Assembly: GCA_004519485.1 (NCBI GenBank)
Contig: CP038128.1
Coordinates: 186,001-250,000, forward strand
From: Nannochloropsis oceanica
Lineage: Eukaryota > Sar > Eustigmatophyceae > Eustigmatales > Monodopsidaceae
Direction of reading: 5' to 3'
Length of the DNA stretch: 64,000 nucleotides
The notes below the pieces were generated by a model that was given only the letters and a program-made list of their open reading frames with translations, made no database searches and was not told the DNA's origin. Of the stretch, positions 24,989 to 36,100 are shown piece by piece; the stretch's first letter is position 1; each line of letters begins with the position of its first letter. The translations under genes were made by a program, and so were the position numbers.

Positions 24989-25789
24989 TCACCGCCTCTT
25001 GATAGTCATGATCTCCGCCCCCATCGGCTTCTCGAACACCGGCATCAGGTCCCATCCCCTTTTGCCTTTTTTCCCACTCATCCCCTCCTTGACCCTCCTC
25101 ACTGCCACCTCCACTCTCCTCCCTACCCTTGGGATGCCCTCCACTGTCACGAACTCCAGCCCCAATAACGCCACATCCACCGCCCTCAATGTTACTCTTA
25201 AAAGCAACGACGGCAGCTCCCTTCCAACCCCTCCCTCCCTCCCTCCCTCCTCCTCATCCACATCTTCAACACAGGCCTCAATCACGTCTTCATCATCCAA
25301 GGCCTGAACACCTGTCATGGTCGCCGCCACTGCCCGCAATGCAGCTTCATTCCTTCCTCTCCTCCTCCCTCCTCTCCCTCTCTCCCGTCCTCCTCCTCCT
25401 GTTCCTGCCACGCCTGCCCTCGCCATCCTTGATACCTGCATCGTCAACACCCTCTCCCCTCCCCCCTCTCCTTCCTCACCCCCTTCGTCGCCCGTCCATC
25501 CCTGCGACGGAACGACCACGGTGCTACTCCTACTGCTACTACAACTGCCTCTGCGCAAGACTGTCGTTGCTGTACGTCTCGTCGGCTCCAGCGACTCGAC
25601 AAGCGGCCATAGCATGTTCTTACCCTGCTGCTGCTCCTCGTCCTCGTCCCCGTCCCCCTCCTCTTCCGCCGAAGAAGAAGAGAAGGGAATTGCTGACATG
25701 GAAGAGAGAGAAGAGTAGGAAGGAGGGGAAAAGGAGGGAGGACATTCTTTCTCAGGCGCCTGTCTGAATTTGAATCCTTCCCACCATCC

Positions 25790-25821
<32 letters not shown>

Positions 25822-26381
25822 TGTTCTCTCCTCCCTTACTCCGCTTCTTCGTCTTTGCCACCCCACGTACAAGCAAGCGCTGCTGCACCCGGTGTTGTTG
25901 CTGCTGTCGTAGCTGTTTGTCCCACGCGCCCTTTCCTAGGAGGGGAGCGGCCACGCTGGAGGCGACAGCAAGGCTGGAGCGGATGAGTCGACGAGAGGGT
26001 TGTCGAATGGCAGCATCTTGATTCATGCGATGCGCAGAATCAATGGCGCGTAAAGCGGAAGAAGGGAGGGAGGGGATGACGGCCAGGGCCTTCAAGGAGT
26101 GAGAGAGGGGGAGGACCAGTTGTTTGGGCAGGCGAGGCAGGAAGGGGGAGAGGGAGGTAAGGAGGGAGGGAGGAAGGAAGGGGAGGAGGAGACGACCGTC
26201 TTGGGCGGCCCCCTTGTTGAACATGTCAAGGAGAAGGGCGTCAGGGTCACCGGCGGAGGAGAACGAGGAAAGGATGTAGGTGGAGGTACCACCTGAGGCA
26301 AGGCCGGACCAGTCGTAAGGGTAGAGGCCCATCTGGACCAGCTCGACTTTCTCGACAAGGGTAAGGGGGGAGGCGCCTGTG

Positions 26382-26419
<38 letters not shown>

Positions 26420-27268
26420 AGGAGTGGTGAGTGCTGCAGTTATGGTGGTGGTGAGGTTGAGGCCAAGGGCGAATTCCACATTTTGAGTGAGTTCAGAGAA
26501 TGGCGAGGGAGATGAAGGAGAAGTGACGGATGTGGTCGAGGAAGGAGAAGCGGCGGCGACGGCTGCGGTGGAAGAGGAGGAGGAGGAGGGTGCGGCAGGA
26601 AGAAGAGGACGGGCTAACGCCTGAGCGAGCTCCGAGGCGACGACAATACCCACACTGACCAATAGTTTGCTGTCCGCCATGGCCTTGGACGCCGCATACG
26701 CCCCAAAGGTAGCCAGCTCCTCTTGCACTTTTGCGACAATTGAACGGGTGTCCTCTTGAGCGTTTTGGATCGCCCGAAGTGTCTTACTCGACAAATCCTT
26801 ATCCGCGCTCCGTCTTAGGCTATCGAGCAAGGTGTCACCAGAGAGCCCGACATTTCCCAAGAGCTCCTCAGCCCAGCCGCCGCTTGTTGCACCAGTGTCC
26901 CGAATTTCGAACCTCTGCTGCAAGTCCCCCCCGTCATTCCCTTCCTTTATCTCCCCTTCTTCGGTCTCGTCCTCCACGTCCTGCACGTGTGTTAGCACTT
27001 CCGTCATAAGCGGAGAGGCCCATAACCGCTGCTGTCTGGCCAATGATGACGGTAGTGGTATTGGTGGCCTGCATGTCTCTCCACTTCTCCAATCCCTTCG
27101 CTCCAGCATGGCCTCCCGTCTCCGTGCTCTGGCATGCGACCGGTAGGGCCAAGTGCACGAAGGCGACGCCGGCATTTGAAAGGAAAACACCATCACTGTC
27201 GCCACCATCATAATAGCCAGACACAGCTTATGGCAGGGGACGCCCCATAGCTGCTGTCGCTGGAGCAT
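24989..27268 (-). CDS. Unrecognised protein with N-terminal presequence
   Basis: An intronless 759-codon frame. The N-terminus has a basic start and a hydrophobic stretch (LCLAIMMVATVMVFSFQMPA, residues ~15-34) followed by Ser/Arg-rich residues, resembling the signal-plus-transit leader of plastid proteins in this lineage. The middle contains helical segments (KTLRAIQNAQEDTRSIVAKV, LLVSVGIVVASELAQAL) separated by Ser runs encoded by GCT/CTG-type repeats. The C-terminal half has Gln and Glu runs and Gly/Arg-rich stretches. A non-repetitive C-terminus includes LLRVTLRAVDVALLGLEFV and ends DLMPVFEKPMGAEIMTIKRR. No family was recognised. The long open frame and the leader support a real gene. Confidence 0.65.
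26382..26416. repeat. (CTG)n array encoding poly-Ser on the minus strand
   Basis: Trinucleotide repeat inside the 759-residue gene. It reads as a Ser run in the coding frame. A second array at about 25794-25820 reads as a Gln run. Confidence 0.85.
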
Positions 27269-27810
27269 ATCCTTCAGGTCTTGTTCCTGCTCCCTCCACG
27301 TCGCCGCGCAGTTGCCTGGCCTGGCTGGCTCTTGGCTACCACTCGCTACGCGGAGACTTGGAACCTTAAATGCATGAGAATTATCTATGTGCCTGTGTTT
27401 ATATCAATGTAGAATAAGTCGAGTAAAAGGTCTTGGTCACATGCAGGCAAGTGCATGGATAGGGCTCAATAAGCATATGCATGTTGCGCGAAGAGACCGT
27501 TTTGGGAGTACGGTCCGGACTAAGAAAACCGCGATGGTCCTACAAGTCCATCTTACGTGTATTTCGATCAAACCATCACCAAGACGGAATAGAGAAATTT
27601 TGATCTGAAGCATGAAGAGGTCATACGTCGTACTGGGCGCTTGGCTTGTGGCATACACTCACCTACCCACCCACTAACTCCGTCCATGGCACCCCCAGGA
27701 ATGAGTTGGGCGGGGAGAGGGAGGACGAAGAGAAGGAGGAAGGGGAGGAAGAGGAGGAGGAGGAAGAAGAAGGGGATGGCACGGAGGAGGATGAAGACTG
27801 CGCAACCTCC

Positions 27811-27882
27811 CTGTCATCGTTGAGTGTCTCAAGCGCCGACTTCTCCCTGTCATCGTTGAGTGTCTCATGCGCCGACTCGCGC
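27811..27882. repeat. 36-bp tandem duplication
   Basis: Two adjacent 36-bp copies, 27811-27846 and 27847-27882, both starting CTGTCATCGTTGAGTGTCTC and differing at a few positions near the end. The unit is a multiple of three, so any overlapping frame is preserved. Confidence 0.9.
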
Positions 27883-28479
27883 CGCGTAAATAAGCGGAAT
27901 AATCCGGGGAAGACACAAAGGGCGATGACGGATGTGTTGATGATGAATCGAGAGAAAAAATGACGGTAAAGGAAAGCCGAGCCCTTCGATGTCATTTTGA
28001 ATTTAATGACGAGTGAGCTGGAAAGGGAGGAGGATAGAAAGACACAAGAGAAGTCCCAGAAATATGAGAGAAAGAGAAAAGAGGAAAGGGAGAAGGAGTA
28101 TAGGAAAAAAAAAGAGGAGAGGGAGGAGGAGTAAAAGAAAAAAAAGAGGAATTGGAGGAGGAGGATAGGAAAAAGAAGAGGAATGGGAAAATGAGGGTAG
28201 GAGGAGAAAAAGAGAAATGGAAGAACAAAGAGCAATTGACGAAGCTCCAGAAGTTCATGCTGGACAACAATGCGACTGTGGCCGCGCTCCCACCTCTCAT
28301 AAAGAGGCGGTGGGAGAAGCTGAACAGTGTCGGTGACGACGAGGAGTAGGATCGATAGAGGCATAAAACGAAAGAAGAAAAACACATGTGTCACGTTGCA
28401 TGCATGGTGCGAATTATTTCTTTTGTTTCATCTTCTTGTTCCTCTGGTGTCCGCAATAAAAAGACATTCATTTGCTGCA

Positions 28480-28497
28480 GGGGGGGGGGGGGGGGGG
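28480..28497. repeat. Homopolymer run of 18 G
   Basis: Eighteen consecutive G residues in non-coding DNA. Length is uncertain because such runs are error-prone in sequencing. Confidence 0.8.
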
Positions 28498-29001
28498 AGG
28501 ATCGTGTGGATGCCGTTCTTCCGAAAAATCTCAAGCGTCGGCGGGCAGCACTCAAAGTATTGCGAGATTTGGTCCCCTCTCCGCACGCACGTCCAAACGT
28601 TGCTCAAGAAACAACCGACGAGGTACCACTTGAAGCCGTGGCCTTTATAATAGCCTGTAGTGGTGGGGGGTGGCAATCGGGGTGGAAATGTGGTAATCGG
28701 TACTCCCCCTAGTGCTGCTGCTGTCAAGGCGATGGCTTCTGATAAACCCACCCCAACGCGATAGTTAGCTCTTATAAAACACAGGGACGAAGCAATCCCA
28801 CGAACGTAAATGAAATGCTATGACAGAAAGATCTCATGCGATGACATTGGTAGTAACAGTTTGTCTTATCTGCTTTCCTTTTCCCCTCCCTTCTTATGCC
28901 GCCTCTTACAGAACCGAGCCACATCTTAGTCTTGATCTAATTTATACTACATTGCCTCTCACCCCCTCGGTCACTTCTTCCATCCATCCCTGTCCCCTAG
29001 A

Positions 29002-30231
29002 TCACCACACAAAAAAGCTTGGTCGGGCAGCGAGAAGAACTGCGGGGAGGAGGGTGCTCAATAGGTGGTTTGTACCGGCGACGATGCCGTATTTAGGCGA
29101 CGCGGAAAAAGCCAGGTAGAGGAATGCGGCCTGCGCAAAGGAGAAATTGAGAGAAAGAGGGGGCGTTTTGTGAGCATAATTGGACGATGATGACAGCCTT
29201 TCTCAGTCTTTCTGGCTACAAGAACGAGATACTGGCGGCAAATAGGGCAAACATTGATGTACGTACGAGGTAGAGAGCATTGCAGACAAAGAGAGCGTAG
29301 GATAGGGACTCCATCGTGGTGGAAGAGTACAGCGTCGCTTGCCAAGCCTCTTTATCCTTTTTGCTCAGGTTTCCACTGGGCATCAAATCTCTATATTCAT
29401 GCGGGGAAAAGAGGGAGATGTAGACAGAGTTAAGATCAACTACCCATCGCATGGAACAATCCTAATTTATCCTGCAGGCTGTGAAAACAATCCCGTGCTC
29501 ATCCCCCCCCTTCAATGTACTTTTCTTTAGTGTACGCACCGTTGCTTGATAAGCTTTTCCTCCTTTAGATTGGCCACTTGTACGTATGTGTAGTATAAGA
29601 GCAGGCCGGCAATCACGGAGACGCCGACGAATTGAGGAGCGTACTGAAAGAGGGAGGATCGGGGTTCAGAGGGAAGAGATAAGCAAAGCCACATGTAAGA
29701 ATATGCGTAACTACATGCCAGAATGCTTTAAATGACCACTTTGGCAATTACTTGCGTCCAAGCGTCCAAGCGTCCAAGCACCCACACAAAACGAAACCAT
29801 CTATGCCCTCACTCAATTTCGCATCCTTCACCTCTCACCTGCCCTAAGGACAATTCAAACATGATACTGCTGTAAAAAGTGACGACAGGCAAGGACGGCA
29901 TAAAAAGAGCCACCAGCGCCAAGTTGAGTTCTGTGCGTATTTATGTGCGTATGTGCGTGTATAGTTGTTGTTAATACAAAATTATCGTGTTGGGTAGCGA
30001 GATGGTATCGCAGGATCCAACAGCGTCCGTCGTGTCTACAGACAAACAAGCCCATTTGGCCATCTCTAGACCCACATGTACACATATCAAGAACTAACTT
30101 TGCGGTGGGGTGATGAGAATGCTGTGGACGGCGTCGACTTTAGCCTCCTTCAGGACAGCTTCCCATTCCTGGTTGTCCACTTGTTGCCGCTTCTTGGGCT
30201 GCTGCTGGTGCTTGCTGCCATGCTTTCCCAT
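29002..30231 (-). CDS. Translocon-associated protein gamma subunit-like ER membrane protein
   Basis: Five exons (30231-30099, 29930-29839, 29643-29540, 29390-29267, 29130-29002) join in phase with GT-AG introns to 193 residues, close to the ~185 of TRAP-gamma (SSR3). This subunit anchors the TRAP complex beside the Sec61 translocon in the ER membrane. There are four hydrophobic segments: LALVALFMPSLPVVTFYSSI, FVGVSVIAGLLLYYTYV, LSYALFVCNALYLAAFLYLA and HLLSTLLPAVLLAA. They lie in two pairs around a charged cytosolic loop (NLKEEKLIKQRDLMPSGN, LSKKDKEAWQ). The KKDKE loop followed by a Thr/Ser-rich start of the third helix resembles TRAP-gamma. The gene structure is well supported by phases; the family call rests on topology and this loop and is less certain. 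Confidence 0.72.
29755..29785. repeat. Short tandem repeat inside an intron
   Basis: Three to four copies of an 8-nt unit (CGTCCAAG) in the intron between exons 2 and 3 of the TRAP-gamma-like gene. Confidence 0.75.
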
Positions 30232-30813
30232 CCTTGCTGACGGTGCTGGATTTTGCTAGCTCTTCTTTTCGTGATGGTGCTGTGGATGAGGTGTGCGATG
30301 GAAAGGCTTGAGGGTTACTGGCAATGCGGATGCAAGAGCGTGACGAGGGAAAACGGTCAGGCGGGCGTTGGGAGGTAACCTCCCGATGTTAGGACGCGAA
30401 AGCAAAAGCCACAGACATCATTACGCCTTGTGATTGCCAAGGGAGCTTTCCCTACACCTAGTACAGCCCTTTATTCCTTTATCTTACTGATGGTTCACAT
30501 GAGCTCTTGCCTTCTCGCACACACAGTCACTTCCATGGGGGTGTATTTTGCACCTGCCCTCCTCTCCCACTGTCACTTTTCTAGCTTCCTGTACAAGTAC
30601 ATTATGATATCTACATCCCTTTTCAACCTTCCTTCTCCCATTATGAAGATTCCGCCTTCTGCTTCTCTGTAAACTGAACAGCTATTCCCCATCGCACCCC
30701 GAGAGGCTCCAAGTTTCATTATCGTCGTCGTCGTCGTCGTCGTCGTCCTCCTCCTCCTTTTTTTCCACCTTACGAACCCCCTCACCGGCCCCACCCTTCT
30801 TCCCACACCAATA
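30232..30813. other. Spacer with a (TCG)n array
   Basis: Upstream region of the TRAP-gamma-like gene and 3' flank of the isovaleryl-CoA dehydrogenase gene. It contains about eight TCG units at 30722-30746. No gene seen. Confidence 0.5.
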
Positions 30814-32241
30814 TTATAGCAGCCGCTCATGGTGCCTTTTCAAGTCCCGCACCATATTTTTATGATGCGCCTCACTCGTACCGCCCCCGATCTCCAGCAA
30901 CTTCGCATCCCTCCACAACCTCTCCACTTGATACTCCCCAACATACCCATACCCCCCCAAAACTTGAATCGCCCGATCTGCTACCTCCTTTCCCATCTTC
31001 GCACAGTACAGTTTTACTCCATCCGCATCAAGCCCATTCCCCGAGGATGCTAAGTCCAGGTGATTTGCTACAAAATAAAGGTACGTCCTTCCAGCCATAT
31101 ACTCCGCATAGCTCTCCGCCACATGTTTCTGCACCTGACCAAACTCATTCAACGACTGTCCAAAAGCTTTCCTCTCCTTGGCGTATCGATTCATCACCTC
31201 TACACATCTCCTGGCCAAGCCAACCGACATGGCTGCAAGTCCCACCCGCTCAATCTCCAAATTCCTCATCATGCAAATCGCCGCCCCATGCTCCTTTCCC
31301 ACCAAATTTTCTACAGGAACCCTACATTCATCAAAAACCAGCTCTGCAGTCATCGAAGCGCGCATGCCCAGCTTGTCCTCCAGCTTCTGCCCCAACCCAA
31401 ACCCCTCCGTCCCCTTCTCCACCACAAACATACTCAGGTCCTTAGGTCCTTTCCCCGTCCTCGCATAAACCAGATACACATCCCCCGTTGTCTCCCCGTC
31501 TAACGTCCCATTCGTAATCCACATTTTGGCACCATTCAACGTGTAGAATGACCCATCCTGCGACTTAACCGCCGTTGTATTCATCCCTAGCACATCAGTC
31601 CCCGCTCCCGGCTCACTCATACACATGCCTCCCACCACCTCCCCCGAACACGCCTTCGGAAGGTACTTAAGCTTCTGAGCAGACGTCCCATTCTGCGCCA
31701 GATTATTTACAAACAACAAGGAATGGGCAAGGTAAGCCAGGCAGAATGCTGGGTCCGCAGCCGAGATCTCCTCATGCACAATGGCCACCGCCGCAGCATC
31801 CATGCCTGACCCGCCATACTCCACGGAGACCGTCAACCCCAGCAGACCTAGTTCACCCAGCTTCCTAAACAAAGTCAAATTGAATTCTTCCCGTCGATTG
31901 AATGCCAAGGCTTGGGGGTCCACTTCCTTTTCGACAAAGGCCCGAATCATGCCCCGAAGCTGGCTATGTTCCTCTGTGGGATTAAAGGGGTCGAAGGCGG
32001 TCATTGTCGAGTAGGATGAGGACCCCGCAGGCTCGGAGGAAAAGGGACGGAGAGGCTGGAAGAGTGTGGTGAGCGTGTGCGTGGGCGTGGAGAGGAAAAG
32101 TCGTCGTCGTAGGAGGGCGGTGGTCGCGTAGGAGGTGGAGTCGGAGAGTGCAGCTGTACGGTTTATTGCAGCAGCAGCCTTGAATGGGGGATGGACGAGG
32201 CTGGTGGCAGCGCGACGACCGAGGTTGACGAGGGCCTGCAT
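30814..32241 (-). CDS. IVD: Isovaleryl-CoA dehydrogenase, mitochondrial
   Basis: An intronless 475-residue acyl-CoA dehydrogenase. It oxidises isovaleryl-CoA to 3-methylcrotonyl-CoA in leucine breakdown, passing electrons to ETF. Both family signatures are present: GGMCMSEPGAGTDVLGM (about residue 205) and QVLGGYGYVGEYQVERLWRDAK near the C-terminus. The usual catalytic Glu in the YEGT loop is Gly here (LLEIGGGTSE). Instead a Glu is kept in the upstream helix (NLEIERVGLA), the position used by isovaleryl-CoA dehydrogenases, and this supports the substrate assignment. The first ~75 residues are rich in Arg, Ala, Ser and Thr with few acids, fitting a mitochondrial presequence. A short- or branched-chain relative cannot be fully excluded. 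Confidence 0.92.
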   Translation of the reverse strand: MQALVNLGRRAATSLVHPPFKAAAAINRTAALSDSTSYATTALLRRRLFLSTPTHTLTTLFQPLRPFSSEPAGSSSYSTMTAFDPFNPTEEHSQLRGMIRAFVEKEVDPQALAFNRREEFNLTLFRKLGELGLLGLTVSVEYGGSGMDAAAVAIVHEEISAADPAFCLAYLAHSLLFVNNLAQNGTSAQKLKYLPKACSGEVVGGMCMSEPGAGTDVLGMNTTAVKSQDGSFYTLNGAKMWITNGTLDGETTGDVYLVYARTGKGPKDLSMFVVEKGTEGFGLGQKLEDKLGMRASMTAELVFDECRVPVENLVGKEHGAAICMMRNLEIERVGLAAMSVGLARRCVEVMNRYAKERKAFGQSLNEFGQVQKHVAESYAEYMAGRTYLYFVANHLDLASSGNGLDADGVKLYCAKMGKEVADRAIQVLGGYGYVGEYQVERLWRDAKLLEIGGGTSEAHHKNMVRDLKRHHERLL

Positions 32242-33149
32242 GGTTGTTCTGTGGGGCGTACGTGTATGTGTGTGGTGCGTGCTTAAGCGTGCGGGGTGGG
32301 CATGAATTGTTCCGCCTGAATCGGGTGTTCGGTCGGCAAGTTGGGGAAATGAAAGACCTATAGTTCATTCTGATGATTGTGAGATTACATTCTAGGCACT
32401 GCAAGCGCAAGGGAAGCGACATACAACCGGCGGGACGATGCGACACGCCACCTACCTTGCACGCAATGTGTGTCACTCGCAATCAAAAAGAACGAGACCC
32501 CCCGAATAACAGCAGCTGCCCCAGAGATTAGTCGTCCAAGTCCTCGTTGTTTCGTGCCCTCTGGCTCTGCAATTGAAAGTTTCTCGACCTTTACCACAAC
32601 ATTCACCACATCAATGTCTCTCATCTCGTGAGGCCAACGGGGAGGGATGTTTCCATGCAATTTCAAAGGGTAGCCGTGTGGCGCGGCTTTTACAACCCAT
32701 AGGAGACCTGTTTTTTTGCTTCTCTCCCTCTTCAACCAACCTGAACACCATAGCTGGCACATCGCCTGGTCTCATTCGACCCCACGGCGCTCACCCACAG
32801 CCCTTTTCCCTTCCCACCTCTTGACAGGCTTAAGAAGCAGATCCCAAGTTGGTACTTGTTCTTCTTTTTTGTACCCGTCCTGCGACGAAGTGCGCCCAAC
32901 ACTTGACCAGTCAGAACCCCGGCTTTTCTGATCTTCGGAAAGACGACCATGCCACACTACTACGCACCACCACACGTCTCGCGCCTCCTTTGGTAGCTGA
33001 CACACGTCAACAACGCGCCGAAGCAGGAGCAGCAGGAGCCCGCAGGAGCTATAGAAGGTCCACCAACCTAGGACGTTGAATTTGCCAGCCGCAACTCAAC
33101 AACACCTCAAGCCATCCTTCCAACCAAGTCCATAGTGCACTCTTTGCTG
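32242..33149. promoter_or_regulatory. Divergent spacer between IVD (-) and protein kinase (+)
   Basis: About 0.9 kb between start codons. Open frames within it lack domains. It should hold both promoters, but no defined site was recognised. Confidence 0.4.
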
Positions 33150-36100
33150 ATGACCAGGTTCCCGAGCAACGCCATAAGAGGAGCTGCCCTAGCGTGCGAC
33201 CAGGTCCCTGACGCTGGCCTCGACACCCATACTAACACCACCAATAGCGCCAGCAGCAGGAACAGCGACAAGCTCGAGCCCGTCTCAGAACCTCCATCTT
33301 CCCCTGGAGGCACATCCTCTTCTTCCTCCGGCGAAGCGGTCTCTGTTCCCTGCAGCCCTTCTTCTTCTATCTCCTCTTCCACCTCGCTCTTACCTTTCTC
33401 GTCAGGCGGGGGCATTTCCTCGTCCTCCGACACGTCGCACCAAGAAACAGAAGGCCCTCTGCAAGGCCTTTCGGCGGAAACAGCTGCTATCGAGTGCAAC
33501 ATTAACCCTAACACAATAACCACGAACCAAACTGGTGGTAACACATCAATAGCTTCAACGCCTGCAGTGCCCCCCCCACCTGCTGGTGCTGCTCCTGCTG
33601 GTAATGGTAATGGCGGCACTATCCCTACCTCCCTCACCACCACCACTAGCACCACCCCCATCGCCCAACATGCCCCCGACGACCACGGCGCACGGGAACG
33701 TGAGGAGCTGACGGGTGGCAAGATGCCTCGTCGGTTGAGAAGATTGTATGGTCGCCTACCGAAATTCAGTCCATTCTTGGGCACCTTCCAGCATGCACCC
33801 AGTGCGGGGAATCGATCCCGAGCCAGCTTTTTTGAGAATTTGTTGCTGACGGAGGAGGAGCATGAGAGGAGAAAGAGGATTAAGACCAATCCATATACAG
33901 GGACTTTCCATTTTTTACCGGGAAGGTACTCGAGTCTCCATGGGTTGCAGCGGTTCCGGGATAGGCACCAACAGGAAGCCGGGGGGGGGTTAATGACCGC
34001 AAGCTTTGACGAGTTGGACCGGCTGGCGGCATTGGGGAGGGCAGTCAGCCAGAAGGCGACGGAGGCAGACAATCCGATGTTTGCGGCTGTGTTTATGAAT
34101 GGGGCCTTTGCGTTGAACCCCGTGCAGTTCCAGCAGTCGCAGCGTCGGTCCCTTTATCCTCATAAGACCAAGAGTGGGCTGGCTTGGTATGCGGAACTGA
34201 CGATGACGAACGGCCTGCCAAGGCAGAGATACGGGGGGGCAGTGGATACTTCAAGAAAATTTGGTAAGAGGGGAAGCTTGGACGACTGTTGCTTGATGGG
34301 CATGCGCACCACGCTGGTTAAGCCGAGTTTGTACCGGCAGATTCTGTACAAGTGGAACGGGTTTCGGGTGCATTTTGTACGGAGGATGAAGGGGAGGGCG
34401 GGAGGGAGGGAAGGGGGATGGGCGGCGGTGAGACGTAGGATGAGTGTCGGGGGGTTTGGGGGAGGGGACGGGGTAGGGGGAGGGATGGTAAGGCGGGCGA
34501 GCAGTACATGGAGGAGGGACAGCTCCACGACGCTTGCGGGGCTGATGGCGGGAGGGCGGGAGGGCGGACATACTCACCACCATGGCCAGCAGCAGCAACA
34601 GCAGCAACAGCAGGGGTTGCAGGCACATGGGAGGCAGCAATCGTCTTTAGGGATGTCTATGTCGCACTCGAGCAGCGGGTATATTATGGGGAGGACGCAG
34701 TCGACGGGGCACATGCAGCTTCCGTCGCTGGTCCTGGAGGAGGGAGGTGCGGGGGGAGCACCAGGCAGTGCATTAGGAGGAGGAGGAGGAGGATACAGAA
34801 GCTTGCATTCGAAGGTGGGAGGGACGGAGGATTATTCGATGGGACATGAATACTACCATCCGCTTTCTCCGAGCGGGAACAACCCGGCGTTGCCTCCGTC
34901 ACCGTTGCAGCAGCAGCAGCATCAGCTGCAGCAGTTGTCGAAGAGAAGTATGTCTATGGCGATGGTGGCGGGGCAGCTAACGAGAGGGGGGGGGGGGAAA
35001 GGAGGGGAGGGAAGGCCGCCGAAGCCTCCGGGAGGGGTGGCGAGGAAGGGAGGGAGGGAGGGGGAGGAGGGGGGGGGGGAAGGGAGGAGGAAGGTGGGAG
35101 ACGACTATGACGTTGATCAAAAAGTGATTCTGGGCGAAGGGAGCTACGCGGCTGTCTATGGAGCGGTGCATCGGGAGAGTGGGAAGAAAGTGGCTGTCAA
35201 GGCGATCAAGCGGCGGTACTTGTTTTCGGAGGACGAGAAGGCGAGTGTGGGGAACGAGATTGACAACATGCGTCGTATCCCAAAGCACCGAAACGTCATC
35301 CGTATGATGGAGACGTTCGAAACGGTCGAGCACGTATACCTGGTCCTGGAACGATCCACGCATGGGAACCTCGAGCAGATGCTGCAACTGAGGCGAAAAC
35401 TCACGGAGCTCGAGACAATGTGGGTGGTTAAGCAGCTTTTGGATGCCGTTGATTTGCTCCATCGCGCGGGGGTGTTGCACTGTGACTTGAAGCCCCAAAA
35501 TTTGTTGTTTTCGGACCTGGACGATGGGATTGCCTTGGCCATGAAGGGACAGCAGAAGGAGCCGCAGGACCGCCAGCCACGGAGGCTGTGGATGTACACA
35601 TCGCCATTAGGAATGATTTTGAAGGTGCGTTTTGGGGGGCATCGCGGGTTTTCGGTTTCCTTTTTCTTGATTAAATCGCTTTCTCGCCCCCTCTCCTTCC
35701 TTGCTTTGTGTGTGAACGTGACTGTCAGTGTGCATCCGCTTCAACCGATGGGTTATGCATGTATTCATTTCCTTCTTTTTCTTCCTGTCTCCTCTGTATC
35801 GTTCCCTCCTTCCCCCTTCCCTCAGGTCTGCGATTTCGGTCTCTCCCGCAAAGTTCCAGACGTGCGATTCTTCAAACACACTGGGGACATTTACCGCGTC
35901 CCATTTTCCCGGATCTGTGGCACGGGGGGGTTTATTCCCCCGGAAATCATAAAAAAACAAGCATTTGGGAAACCCGCGGACCTGTGGTCCATTGGGGTGA
36001 TTTGCTATCGCATGCTCTCGGGGTCTCTGCCTTTTATTCCCCCGACCAAATGCCTGGAGCAGCCGGTGGGGTTCAAGGGGAAGGTCTGGGATGGCATCAG

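Larger units (their letters stand above)
27269..29001. other. GA-rich region with no supported gene
   Basis: Includes long purine-rich stretches (27700-28330), a 36-bp tandem duplication, an 18-nt G run at 28480-28497 and short open frames rich in Glu/Lys. A frame near 28502-28712 (VDAVLPKNLKRRRAALKVL) has more normal composition but no recognised domain. Confidence 0.45.

Noticed and set aside
27663-28394. A 243-codon minus-strand frame rich in Ser, Phe and Leu
   Set aside because: It is the complement of a purine-rich low-complexity tract and has no recognisable domain.
33135-33149. An earlier start for the kinase
   Set aside because: The codon at 33135 is GTG; the first ATG in frame is at 33150. 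The same reasoning moved the starts of the GAPN, prolyl-tRNA synthetase, Urb2-like, methyltransferase-like and hydrolase genes to real ATGs.
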